Origin: Apostichopus parvimensis
Lineage: Eukaryota; Echinodermata; Holothuroidea; Aspidochirotida; Stichopodidae
Reading direction: 5' to 3'
Length of the DNA stretch: 64,000 bases
Assembly: GCA_000934455.1 (NCBI GenBank)
Contig: KN883006.1
Span: 47,404-111,403 of the forward strand
Shown: positions 12,801-23,256 of the stretch, piece by piece
Layout of the letters: each line of letters opens with the position of its first letter
Numbering within the stretch: position 1 is the first letter of the stretch
Position numbers and translations under genes: made by a program
The notes under the pieces: model-generated
Databases searched by the model: none
What the model was told of the DNA's origin: nothing
What the model saw: the letters and a program-made list of their open reading frames with translations, nothing else

Positions 12801-15800
12801 TTATACACAGTCGTTCTCCAATATAACTTCTAGCTAAGTGAGTGCAAAGCAGTTCAAACTTGGTGACAACCATATCCGTGGTGACAATCATATCCATATG
12901 GTGAATGCCATATCCATGGTGACTATGAGACATATAACCTGTGGATCACACAAAGCATATTATTCAGGAACAATACGTCAGCTCTAGGTATTAATCATCA
13001 AGCTTGTAAGGAATCTTTTACACTCCATATGTCATAAGGGTGCTGTGGCCAAGTGGATAAAGGCGGTGGCATTTGAAGCAATGAGGCTTAGCAATCGGGA
13101 GGTTCGGGGTTCGATTCCCGGCCGGGTCATAGTTAGGTGGGTTTTTCATCCAAGAGCAATCTACGGTTTTCCCATCTGAAATGACTTTCTAAATTGAAAA
13201 GATTCCAAATTTGAGTTAAAATGTTGAATTGGAAGCCACCCGACGTTTAAGTTGTAATCAATAAGCCCTTGCAGGTTTCTCCCACATTTGTGGTCGCTTA
13301 AGCGTCGTAAAAATAACTGCTGATTATATATTATTATTTATAATCAAATTTGGGTAATTAGCCTCAGTACTCAGACACATTGGACCATTCAATTTCATTA
13401 CTTGATTGTTGATTGTGTTTTCAAAGTTTGTTTCCTCTGAAGTCATTTTCAGGTAAATATAGATTAATTAAGCTGGTTCACCCATGTGATCGTCATTGTT
13501 TTATTTGCTGCTAATTATCAGGTGTAGCCTCAGTCCCTGCTTTGACATTTTTATGATGCAAAATGTTGATTTTGGAAATTTGGAAGCTTCTGTAGGTGCC
13601 AAGTATTTGCTATTATATATACAATAGTTGTTTTCATCATAACCTGCCAAAAAAAAAAAAGGCCAATAGTTTCTAGTATTGGTAGTTGAAACATGACAGT
13701 TTTTGTTTGGCTATATATCATATATTGCCGGGAAGACATCCGAATAGATTTCTTTATTGCGACAGCATTGGTACTGAGATAGGAAACTCGGGTGTTGATG
13801 TGTGTAGGTAGAAATATTGAAAAGTGTAGATTGAATTATTTTCAAATGATTATGTTTACTGTTGATTGGTTGGGCCCCAACTTATACCTGGACCTATAGT
13901 CTGTACTGACTACTTAATTCTCAATATAATCTTTCTCCTACGCTCAATGGTTGCCCAGCAACCATAAATTCAAGCAGCATCAGTAACTTTGAGTAAATTT
14001 AGATTAGATATCTTTGCACGAACTAAGTGGGGCCACTTTCTTTACATATAAGATTTTACTTCTGCATATAGCCCTATCTAAAACGACTATGCATGACTAG
14101 TCATAGATGCCTAAAACTGTTGTACTGCAGCAATAATTGAATTGTCTCCTCAATCCTGTGTTTTCACATGAAATTGATAACCTTATGTACAGTATATGTT
14201 TGCTGGGAAAGGGCACTCTTTTGGTGTTTTGCATGTGAGCAATAAATTTCGTCCCTGTATATTTTTAAGTTTTCAATATACCTTACGATTGATGTCCCTC
14301 CAGCATCAAGTTGGTATATATAAAGTTGCATAAATTCTTAAACTAATATGTTGTTCAGGGAAGGAGGAGCAAGGGAAAAGTGATGAAACACCAGGAACAT
14401 AGAATCGGCTTGATGGAATTGTTGATGGAATCGTACTTAATATGATCTTTCACGGTCTTATGAACGGGATATGAAACCAGGATATGAGAGAGTGTTGTTA
14501 GTTATGTAGTCAATAAAACCATCAAAAGTTACAATGAACCAGAATGAGAAACCTGTCAACCAGCTGTTCTCCAATCCAATTCTGGGAATAGTACTCTCCC
14601 AAAGTTCAGGTTTTCCGTTAAGAAGAGACTTAGTTTGTAAAATCAAAAGCTCATATAACATCCAAACTTTCGAATATGGCTTGAGAGAGAGTTTTGAATC
14701 ATGTTGGTAAAGCTGTTAAATGAATAATTGCATGATGTGAGTGACTTTCAGTGTTCTTTGCTACATACTGTGCTGTGTGCACGTATATCAGTTCAGTTCT
14801 TTGAAGTAATTTAATTAATTTAAAGATAGAGTATCACTCAACGCCATGCAACTTTCGTGTAAGACTCGGTCGTTAAAAGGTTAACAAATGAACAAACAGC
14901 AAAAAATGAACAAACAGAAAAGAGATATAAACAAATTTAGAAAGAGTAAGGAGACTATTGTTCATAGAATGGGTGGAATTTGTTGCAGACGGAGACCTCA
15001 GAAGTATAAGCCTGTGCTCTACCGATCCAACCCCCCCCCCTCCCCCTGAAGTAATAGTACATGGAGAATATTGGTTGATTCGTAGCAGTGTTTGTTACAG
15101 TGAGTTGTTTACAAGAACATGGTGATCGTAACGAATGAATCGACTTTAGCAAGAAGAACGTTCATAACTAATATCACAACACCCCCACCTCCCCCCTTCT
15201 TCTTTAGTGATGTTTCTTAGTTTATATGGTGGGTTAGCTTTGGTTTACAAGATTCTGTACATTACAACATCGAAGGAACAGCCTGTATGATGTGCGACAC
15301 TTAATACCCTACCAACTAACTATAGCTATCTTAATTGCTTCCAAAATAACTTGAAAGCAGGTTACATAGCCTTTACAAATAAACCCATTCCCCTGAATAT
15401 ATATATTCCTGAGTGAGTACATTAGAAGATTCTAGACTTTGCACTTGACAGTGGGATATCGATAATGTAACTTAAGATTCCAGGAAGAACATGAAGGTTT
15501 GTCTATAATGTGGCATTTTGAAGACAATAGAACTGTTCATTGATACATTACGTATTGTTGCCTTGCTGATGTATAAATAGAATAAACTTGTCATGTGTCT
15601 TTACAATGGTTCTTTGTTCTTTCCTTATAGAGGAGGCATTACAAAAACCCTTCAACTTACAGTGGTCATCGTGCCAATTACAAAACACCCCCCTTGGAGG
15701 AAATGTGTCAGCAGCTTGCAAGTTTGATGTTGGCGCAGAAGCAGATGAAACTGTGTGCGATTGGTATAAACGAAACACATCAGCTCCAGTGGGTTCAGAC

Positions 15801-18800
15801 TATGAGTGGATTGCTGTATGGCTAATAGAAGGACTCCAGTCCGACGATTCCTATTGTGAAGAAAGTTCCAGCTATCCCCTGTGGTAAGCATCTAATAGCA
15901 GTGTTGTGTATACTACAGGGTGCACAGTGGGTAGGGTGGGGATGGGGTGGGTTTGCCAGGGCCCATCAACTCCCATCATGTGGGGAAGAATGACTGGAGA
16001 CCACTATAATTCAACCTTACACCAAAAATTATTTATGTATTTATTAGCGCGACCTTTCATTCAGAGCTAGATAAAGACTTTACTTTGAGTCTAAATATAC
16101 CTCAGAATTCCCAATTTCAAAATAACTGCGACCGCCCTTGTCAGCATGTTCATTATACACAAGTTTAATCAAAATAGTCCACACATGTGGCCCGATCAAG
16201 ATTTTAACGCAGTCCTATACTCGTATCATCCACTTTTTACAATTCCACAGAGGAAACGTCTGAAAACACCTGTTTATATAAGGCATCTATATAGCGCCAT
16301 AACTAAAACGATATTCTATGGCGCTTTAAAAGGAAAAAATAAAAACAAACAAATGAACAAAAACAAGCAACATGACAGAGAAAAGAAAAAGGAGGATTAA
16401 TTAAAAGCCTCATTAAGGAGAACTGTCTTCAGACCTTTAATGAAAGAGAAAAATGTGGATTGATTAGCAACTGAAGACGGCAAGTCATTCCACAGCCTGG
16501 CCCCAGTTACAGAAAATACAAGGTTGCCAAACTGTTTTGTGCGGGTGGCAGGAACGCTTAAAGTAGTAGCAGATATGCTTCTTATGCGGTATGACGAAAC
16601 ACGCCTAGTAAACATCTTACACAAATAATCGGGGGCCTGTTTATTAATACATTTATAAATCAAACAAAGAACCTTGAATGTAATGCATTGCTCAATGGGG
16701 AGCCAATGTAAAGTACAAAGACAGTCCCTGGCACTGTCATATTTTCTTCTGCACAGAATCAATTTTGCAGCTTGGTTTTGAATAGACTGTAAGGGAAGCA
16801 GGGTAGAGGCAGGTAAACAGATCAGTAAAGCATTACAATAGTCAAGATGAGATATTACGAGACCCAAGACCACAGATTTACAACTTTCACAATCAAGGAA
16901 CTTACGAATCTGTCTGATTTTGTTAAGGTTGCCACTAGCAATCCTGCATTACTCAGAAATATGTTTTTCCTGAGAGAAGTTAGTGTCAAGCTAAACTTGA
17001 AATGGAAGTAAAATATCCCAAGCTATATGGGTAAGACCGAGAGAAAGATACAAGAGCAAGGACCTAGGACAGGCTATAGCCACAAAGTAAAAGAAAGTCT
17101 AGAATATATAACATGCCTGCATTCAACTGTGGTTGAATACAAGAAGTAAAGTCTAGAATAACATGCCTGCATCACCACCATCGATCCCAGAAAATACACA
17201 CACAGCTTGATACCGTTGGTAATTAGACACTAGTGTACAGTCAGTACATACAGCTGCAGTCAATACCCACAGCTCAGTGTAGACGATACAGCGATGGACA
17301 TCTAAGGTCCAGCGAAAGATAACAAGGTATCACATTTCATTACTGTCTGCATTTTGTAGCGACACAAACAAATCGTCATTTGCAAGCAACAGAAAGTTAA
17401 CTTTTTCAGATGGAATAACATGCCTGCATTCAGCTGTGGTTTAATACAAGAAGGAAAATCTAGAAATACTCAGGTTGATATATTCTGTGTACCACAATTC
17501 AGATCACCAAGATAGGGTCTCAAAAACTCCTGTGAGGCTTCCTAACCCTTGAGATTATTATAATCCATAATTCATCTTTCTGTTTGATTTCTTCCCAACA
17601 GTGGAAACCTTCCATTAACTGAAGAAAATCAAGTCATTTTTTCGTGCCTTAACTTGTACAATCTAAAACCAGAAGACTATGGAGAATATAGTGTGGTTGT
17701 CAAACATCGCTTTTTCACAGAATTGAAGTTCACATTAAATGAGCTAGAAGAAGGTAAGTCATATTACAAAAAAAGTATACAAGTTATATGGCTTTAAGAC
17801 ATATTTCTTGATGTAGCTAAGATGATGACACAATTTAGGCAGAATTGTGCAAAAATACAGAGAAAGTAGTAGAGACATCATTGTAATTAAACCACACCAT
17901 ATTGTTATTGTAAAGAGCGGTGGTACTGGGAGAGGGCACATTTATCCTCCAAATCATGCCATCCCGAATGCTTGCCACCTTCCCAGTTGCACTGGTAGAA
18001 CAAAACTGAAGCCCATCTGTCAAAAGCAAATTTTCTGTGATGTGCACTTTACATTGGTGCATGCTTGCACTTCCAAAGCATATCCCTCCAACCCTGCCCC
18101 ACCCCCCAAACTGTTTGCTTGCCATCCACTTTCAGCTGCTAGGAGTGTTAGCTCAGTGGTTAACGCTGGTGCCTCTCAATCATAACGTCCCGAGGATGAG
18201 TCACTCCAAGATTCATGTATGTCCTCCAGTTACAGAGTTGTTGACAATTGACAATTCATAATCATGGACGTTAAATATGAATCTAAAAGACTGACTTCGG
18301 TCAGCTTGCGGCTTTGATAAGCCAATGATGGCTTCTTCGCCAGTTCCTGCTTGCAGGAGGATCTAAAATACATACAAGTGTGGAAATTTTGGTGCGGCTA
18401 CTGGTTATAACTGATCTCTTAGTAACATTGTCACATGGTTCATGTCACAGGTGCTTGGTAACTATGAATGTGTTAGAAATACTGTTTATCTGGTAACATA
18501 CAGTAGACAAGGTTTTACAAAAATGTTCAAATTTTACTGTAATCTTTGTCATAGGCAATATGTTATAGTCTCTAAAGTGTTGATTGGGTTGTAGTCACCC
18601 TAAAGGTATTTGTATGCCCTGATAAAATTAAATGGTACAAAGTTTAATCATGTCATGTTTGTTCTCTGTTGACAATTCAGCTATAGATATGTTGAGCAGA
18701 CTTTGGTCTCACCTCTATGAATCAACTGTGACATTATTTGACTTATCAGAATGTATCAACAACAGCTCTGTCTACAGTATAACTATATTTCATAACATTC

Positions 18801-21800
18801 ACATGCCACTTTGGTTAACCTTAGTCAATGAGATAACCATAAGCCTAATTGGTTATTTTCATTAAACAAAAACAAAAGCTTGCATGGCAGGAATTAATTG
18901 AGATTCAACACCTATACACATTGGTGAGTAGTAACATTCCTGTCTGCAATTTCTGACAGACTTCCAAAAGTGCCTTGATTCTATGCTACTTCATTGATTG
19001 ACATTTTCACACAAGATTGTGGCTGATTGGTTGCTGAAACTGTTTCTTTGGAAAGTGAGGATTCTACTCCCAAGTGTCTCTTTTGAGATCCAGCCTTAGG
19101 ATTCACAAGTGATTTACAGTTGGTTAGCACCATGATTGATCTCTAGAGTAAATAGTTGTCACCAAAACGGAACTATAGTATTGTTCCATACAAGTGGCAA
19201 CTTAAAAGCCTGCAGTGGAATAAGGACCTTCCTTACTGGTTTTGAACCTCTGGACATGCAATCAGTGTCCAAGCTCTAGTTGGTCCAGGTGTCCGCATAT
19301 AAAGCGGGAGGCCCGGGTTTGAATCCTGGTGGAGGCTGGAAGTTTGACACTGTTCTGGATTTTCCAACTCATTACAATTTCTAAAATACATGTGGTCCTA
19401 GTTTGTGGTCCTAGTCTATACAAAGTCAATATATTTTTTCATAAAAAATGTTTCCAAACACCAAACTCGCAAGGCTTATAGTGGCTCCCTTTCATATTCA
19501 TAATCCAAACTTCATCGCAGTAGTAGTCAGTGTCATCATCACCTGCATGGGCAATGAAACCGGCATTACTTGCCGCGCAACGTTAGATGAACATGGTCAA
19601 ACTTGTTTGATAAACTGAATGGCCACGTAGTGGGCCTAGGATGTTCTCTGATGTAATATTAGATTGGAAACAGGAATAGTGATGATTGGATTAGGAATAT
19701 ATATATCAGCATTACAGTGAATTATTTCTTTCCTCTTGTTCATTCTGCAGAGAGGATCATTCAAGTTAAAATCATCTGTGCGGTTATAGTCAGCTGTTTC
19801 GTTGTACTTGTACTCACTGTTATTTTATGGCAAGCAGTTAAAACAGATCTCAAACTACTCATCAAGGACAATCTTGGAAAGAAAAGTCAAAATGGTGAGA
19901 ATATTTCTTCATATTGTTTTATTGTCACAGGTGTGTGATATATATTTTTTTTTGTGGTGAGAGTTTCAGGGATTTGGTATATCAATCTGCTGTCATAATA
20001 TGATATCATTGACAACTTGCTTTAATATCTGTAACAATCATTTACTCTATTGAAATACTGAGGTAAAAAGGTAGCCCTGACAACATAGTTTTCCTCTTAT
20101 AAGAGTATATACAGAGAATGCTTATCAAGTTACAGTTTATAAGGATACAATTAGTATGGTTATGTGATTAATATGAAATTCATCACCAATTATTAAAACT
20201 GAATTGCTAAATTACTGCTAAAATCTGGCAAATTTGAGTGACTAAAAAGTGAAGACTCCTCTGAAAAATTGATGCTATAGCAACACCATATACCCACAAT
20301 TATGATAGAATGTCACTGGAGAAAATGCACTCAGTGATGAGACCATGCAGTATATAAACTCCGACTGTTTGTTCTAATTCATAAGTCTGGCTAAATTCTA
20401 CCTAATGTACATGACTATTCATATGGTACTTGTTTGTGATATCACAGTTTCAGTGACTCTCCTCTGTTATGATACTTGAAGCAGTTCTTGTCTTTAGGTA
20501 AAATACTATAAAATGGATGTAGGATTATTACATATGTAAGTAGAATTTAACTTGCACTTTGCCTAGTTTTATGATTAAATATGCATATGACAGGGTACTG
20601 TGTTGACTCTCATCAGAAATGTATAGGCTAGGTTGTAGTGTATACATACTGTGAAAGTTTTTGTAGGCCTAGGTAAGCTTATCATTATGTCAATTAATAT
20701 TTGTTCATATATAGAGAGGCCAATTTTCATAGAAGTACTACATGTGCCTTTCTTTGGATATTGTTTTGTCAATGTACTAGTACCTCTGAAACTTTCACTT
20801 CTTTGTCTCCAAGGTTCACGTTTATTCCAAAATATGTTTCAAATTCAATTGTTATTAATCTCCAAAATGCAATACAGGAATAGAATGAATTTGAACCAAG
20901 ATGCTGATTTAAATCTCTCCTTGGTCAGTTATAAGTTTCCACTTGGATGTTCTATGAAGTTGAACTATTTGACAAATATTTTCCACTCTTGATAGGAATG
21001 TGTTGCATAAATTGTGTGTGTGTTTTTTAATTTTTTTAACTTCATTACGATATAGAATTCTGATCTTTTTAATATCTTTATTGTTCGCCAAAGACAACCA
21101 GGAGGAATTTGTAGAAGTATTGTACCGTACTTAATACCAGACTTATAGTGAGAGGGCTGCACTCATACTTGTATTGCAGGCGAGCTAGTTTGCCTACATG
21201 TACTCATCCTCACAGATTCAGGACAGTTTGGAATTCAATGTGACAAAATTAAGTACTAGCTCCTATACTCACACTTAGAGCCTTGTACAGCTCTTATACT
21301 CATACCAAGGGGAATTCTACTTGTAATTATGCCGTAGTAACCATCATCCTGGTAGTCTGGTAATTACGTGTATAACTTTGACATGAAACTTTGTTTCTTC
21401 GCACTGTAAATACCACTTCTTGGTACTACAGAATCATTTCTTTGGCTTACTGTACTGTATGCTTTCCACATCTATCTTGTTTTCTGCCATGCTTGGGAAA
21501 TACATTTTTCTCAGTTGCAATGTCCTCTCCCCCTATGTGGATGCTTACAACTCAAGATGACCTATTACCCTCTTTTGCAGATGGTAAGGTATATGATGCA
21601 TATATATCACATGCATTGACAGATTTTGACATCAAGTTTGTTCTTTGTTTGAAGAACCATCTGGAGGAAAGGGGTTACAAAGTCTTTCTTCCAGAGGTAC
21701 ACCTAACTCCCGGAGACTGTAAGTATTTTCAACCAACTTCTGGAAGGGAAAAAGTACTCTTTTATGATTTTACGAATAACTTATGTCATTCCTTTGAGGC

Positions 21801-23256
21801 CTGGGGGGGGGGGGGGAATGTGACTGCTCCACTCAGTACTAGGTATTGATGGAAGATATCAGAAACATGTTTCCCCTTGAAACTTTCTGAACACTTTTCA
21901 TAGAGAGAGAGAGGTGGAGCATTTCTCCATTCACAATGATCACAGATTAGTGTTTTCAATGTTTTCATCAACAGGTTGTGACTCTTGAACATGACTAGAA
22001 TTAGTCCATTAACCATAGGTTGCAATTTTCAGCTCTCTTGACCTCAACTTACTTAAACTTTATCTATCCTGCAAACAGACTGGTGAGTGTGGAAGAGTTG
22101 ATTTGTTCACACCTTGCCATGTCTGCCTTGATCTGATAGTGATTTGGCTACTAGCTGTGTGATGAGTTGCATACTAGACAATAGGCAGCTCAACTAAGGT
22201 GCGAAATATGGGACTGACCACTTAGCTAACCAACTGGAAAAAACCTGCCGTTCAGTACAAACGGGCGGGTTTTTGGATGCAACCTATAGCTAATCGACAC
22301 TTTCGTGACATGAACTAAAATCCTTTGTAATACCACACACTAGAACTAAAAGAAAAGTGATTGTTTTTACCAGAGTTGGAATTAAGACCTGTATGAGTAT
22401 AAGGAGTGTTAGCTCAGTGGTTAAAACCGGTGCCTTCCAATCATAATGTCCCCGGTTCGAGTCACTCCAAGATTAATGTATGTCGTCCAGTTACAGAATT
22501 GTTGGCAATTGACAATTCATAATCATGGACGTTAAATATGAATCTAAGAGACTGACTTCGGTCAGCTTGCGGCTTTGATAAAGCCAATGAGCTGGCTTCT
22601 TCGCGAGTTCCTGCTTGCAGGAGGATCTAAAATACATACAAAAATAAATACATATGTACTTCCTACAGAAGAAAACTTTCAGTACTGGCCTATGGACTGA
22701 AGACATATTTCTCAGTTTTGCTGTTTTTTTCCCTCTAACATCAGGTACAATAGAGCAGATAGCAGATGCACTGGGAAAGAGTCGTCGATTCATCATGGTC
22801 CTCTCACCTAAGTATATCGACGCCAGTTACTCGGCTTTCGAGGCAAACTCTTTCGTGGCCAATGCGGACCGTTACAAGAATGAAATCATTTCCATTCTCT
22901 TCAAGAGCACAGCAATAGAAACAGACAACCTAAGAACTATCTTGAAGCATATCGTGAAGGTTAGTAAGGTGATTAAATGGGATAAATTCCACGAAGATAA
23001 GGATACAGAGACCATGGAGCAGATAATGACCGTGGATGGAGATATCTATAGACAGGACAGCACGGATAGACTACAAACTCAAGAAAAAAAATCCAGCTCA
23101 AAGCAGCTGGAGAAAACATTCAAATCTAAAGTATTCAAACAACTTCTTTTAGGAATGCCGCCCCGCCCAAAGACAGAAAGGACATCATTGAATGACGATA
23201 GCAACAATGTTACTATGACTGACATCGGAAATGGAGATCGTAACAATGTGGTGTGA
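9752..23256 (+). CDS. IL-1 receptor-like protein: signal peptide, two Ig domains, transmembrane segment, TIR domain
   Basis: Seven exons join in frame: 9752-9854, 11872-12156, 15631-15883, 17602-17753, 19751-19894, 21581-21718, 22745-23256 (1587 nt, 528 residues plus stop). All introns are GT-AG. The start follows a good context (gtcaccATG) and opens a hydrophobic signal peptide (residues 1-33). Ig1 spans about 36-129, Ig2 about 132-263, the membrane span 272-291 and the TIR domain about 315-497. TIR box 1 is YDAYISH; box 2 is LTPGD followed by GKSRRFIMVLS; a box-3-like VFKQLLLGMP lies near 488-497, matching the FWKQLQVAMP region I recall from IL-1R accessory proteins but without FW. Known for the family: plasma-membrane receptors that recruit TIR adaptors to activate NF-kB/MAPK. 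Inferred: an invertebrate IL-1R-like receptor with two rather than three Ig domains. The ligand is unknown. Additional or alternative exons cannot be excluded. Confidence 0.85.
9855..11488. other. Intron 1 of the IL-1R-like gene, with an A-rich stretch
   Basis: 10148-10300 has repeated runs of 7-9 A; it reads as a Lys-rich frame but is low complexity. No other feature before the TTAA element. Confidence 0.5.
11493..11834 (+). mobile_element. TTAA element copy 1 (intron 1 of the IL-1R-like gene)
   Basis: This is a 342-bp non-coding element. Left end AGGCATTGAAGACTC follows TTAA (11489-11492); right end GAGTCTTCACACCCT precedes TTAA (11835-11838). Including the TTAA, the ends are imperfect inverted repeats of about 19 bp. 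TTAA targeting is typical of piggyBac-type elements, so it is probably a piggyBac-like MITE; the superfamily is inferred. A 19-bp host segment is repeated on both sides (11474-11492 and 11835-11853). Confidence 0.75.
11872..12156 (+). CDS. IL-1R-like gene exon 2 (Ig domain 1)
   Basis: This is a single-exon, phase 1-1 Ig domain of about 95 residues. B-strand Cys is in IALCRV, the core Trp in IRWYKDG, and the F strand is DAGVYNC. N-glycosylation sequons occur at NCT and NLT. The acceptor (tgttcatgtag) is only 33 bp from the end of an inserted TTAA element. The donor is ATG|GTAAG. Confidence 0.85.
12199..12237 (-). ncRNA. Hammerhead-ribozyme-like motif, probably a relic of a Penelope-like element
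   Basis: On the minus strand the order is GCCT, TTGAAGA, a GATCC-TGCTA-GGATC hairpin, GAAAC, GTC, AGGC. This is the hammerhead layout: stem I (GCCT/AGGC), CUGANGA core, stem II, GAAA, GUC cleavage triplet. The core C is replaced by T and stem III is only AC/GT, so activity as a monomer is doubtful. Such minimal hammerheads are known in Penelope-like elements and retrozymes. No reverse-transcriptase sequence is next to it. Confidence 0.5.
12320..12556. repeat. Purine-rich tract on the plus strand (intron 2)
   Basis: About 235 bp almost free of C and T on the plus strand (repeated GAAAGAAAGAAA, GGGAAGAGGAGAGG, a 10-G run near 12518). It is non-coding. It may form triplex-type structure; nothing else is seen. 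Confidence 0.6.
13041..13330 (+). mobile_element. tRNA-derived SINE, family 1
   Basis: The head resembles a Ser/Leu-type tRNA: A box TGGCCAAGTGGATAAAGGC, a long variable arm, B box GGTTCGATTCC. The acceptor ends do not pair, so it is not a functional tRNA. The body continues GTGGGTTTTTCATCCAAGAG to GCGTCGTAAAAATAACTGC with an AT-rich tail. Related copies are at 26555-26742 (minus) and 9105-9165 (3' part). Confidence 0.75.
13331..15630. other. Rest of intron 2, no feature recognised
   Basis: AT-rich intronic sequence with C runs near 15030 and 15180 and no second Ig-type exon that fits phase. Confidence 0.5.
15631..15883 (+). CDS. IL-1R-like gene exon 3 (first half of Ig domain 2)
   Basis: Starts after ttccttatag in phase 1 and ends at GTG|GTAAGC in phase 2. 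It carries the B-strand region NVSAACKF, the core Trp in VCDWYKR, sequons NVS and NTS, and extra Cys residues (SSCQL, DSYCEE) of the kind that make additional disulfides in IL-1R Ig domains. Splitting the second Ig domain between two exons resembles vertebrate IL-1R family genes. Confidence 0.8.
16265..16945 (-). mobile_element. CR1/L2-type LINE, 3' end with reverse-transcriptase C-terminus (intron 3)
   Basis: An open frame of about 180 codons on the minus strand ends in a stop at 16399. It encodes NLNKIRQIRKFLDCESCKSV, then VISHLDYCNALL, LQSIQNQAAKLI, LHWLPIEQCITFKVL, ARLWNDLPSS and FIKGLKTVLLNEAFN, the order of the C-terminal part of CR1/L2-clade reverse transcriptases. The 3' UTR ends with an AGCGCCATA/TATGGCGCT stem-loop (16293-16325). 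The 5' part is missing, as is usual for LINE insertions. This is the best preserved LINE piece in the window. Confidence 0.85.
17097..17460. repeat. Host repeat unit of ~52 bp, three partial copies around TTAA element copy 2
   Basis: GTCTAGAATA..ACATGCCTGCATTCA..CTGTGGTT..AATACAAGAAG occurs at 17099-17150, as a short form at 17151-17172, and again at 17414-17460. The element fragment separates the last two. Confidence 0.8.
17173..17413 (-). mobile_element. TTAA element copy 2, truncated at both ends (intron 3)
   Basis: Matches the interior of the TTAA element in reverse orientation (CACCACCATCGATCCCAG to CTTTTTCAGATGG) and lacks both terminal repeats. It sits between direct repeats of AATAACATGCCTGCAT (17157-17172 and 17414-17429), which are part of a ~52-bp host unit also present at 17099-17150. 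Confidence 0.75.
17602..17753 (+). CDS. IL-1R-like gene exon 4 (second half of Ig domain 2)
   Basis: Acceptor cttcccaacag; donor GAAG|GTAAGTC. It completes the Ig fold with the motif LKPEDYGEYSVVVKH. The F-strand position where Ig domains normally carry Cys (YxC) is YSV here, so the canonical B-F disulfide cannot form as usual; another Cys in this exon (FSCLNL) or in exon 3 may substitute. Phase 2 in, phase 1 out. Confidence 0.8.
18141..18377 (+). mobile_element. tRNA-derived SINE, family 2 (intron 4)
   Basis: A box TTAGCTCAGTGGTTAACGC; the B box has decayed. The body contains a GACTGACTTCGGTCAGC hairpin and a CCTGCTTGCAGG hairpin and ends CTAAAATACATACAA. It is about 237 bp and matches 22402-22642 along its whole length. 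Confidence 0.8.
19276..19400 (+). mobile_element. tRNA-like SINE fragment (intron 4)
   Basis: Contains AGTTGGTCCAGGTGTCCGC and a B-box-like GGGTTTGAATCCTGG, then TTCTGGATTTTCCAACTC resembling a SINE body. The A box is weak, and assignment to family 1 or a third family is uncertain. Confidence 0.4.
19751..19894 (+). CDS. IL-1R-like gene exon 5 (transmembrane segment)
   Basis: Encodes a juxtamembrane stretch and one hydrophobic helix (IICAVIVSCFVVLVLTVILW), then a basic cytoplasmic stretch (VKTDLKLLIKDNLGKK). This gives type I topology with the TIR domain in the cytosol. Acceptor tcattctgcag; donor AATG|GTGAGA; phase 1-1. Confidence 0.85.
21581..21718 (+). CDS. IL-1R-like gene exon 6 (TIR box 1 to box 2)
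   Basis: Begins after ctcttttgcag with DGKVYDAYISHALTDFDIKF (box 1), then helix A and the GYKVFLPEVHLTPGD loop (box 2/BB loop). The Pro-Gly at the tip of the BB loop is kept; the usual Arg-Asp pair before it is not. Donor GACT|GTAAGT. Confidence 0.85.
22402..22642 (+). mobile_element. tRNA-derived SINE, family 2 (intron 6)
   Basis: Same family and orientation as 18141-18377, with a better-kept B box (GGTTCGAGTC) and A box (TTAGCTCAGTGGTTAAAAC). It ends 102 bp before the last exon of the IL-1R-like gene. Confidence 0.8.
22745..23256 (+). CDS. IL-1R-like gene exon 7 (rest of TIR, C-terminal tail, stop)
   Basis: Acceptor cctctaacatcag. The exon continues the TIR with EQIADALGKSRRFIMVLSPK (alpha-B to beta-C) and core strands such as EIISILFKS. 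A charged, probably disordered insertion of about 45 residues (near 438-483, with DKFHEDKDTETMEQ and QEKKSSSKQLEK) precedes VFKQLLLGMPPRPK, the box-3-like segment. A Ser/Thr/Asn-rich tail ends at TGA 23254-23256. Confidence 0.85.

Noticed and set aside
13041-13132. Functional tRNA gene with A and B boxes
   Set aside because: Acceptor-stem ends do not pair and the sequence continues into a SINE body shared with 26555-26742.
20651-20992. 113-codon plus frame between exons 5 and 6 of the receptor gene
   Set aside because: Intronic, no domain resemblance, and exons 5 and 6 already join in phase without it.
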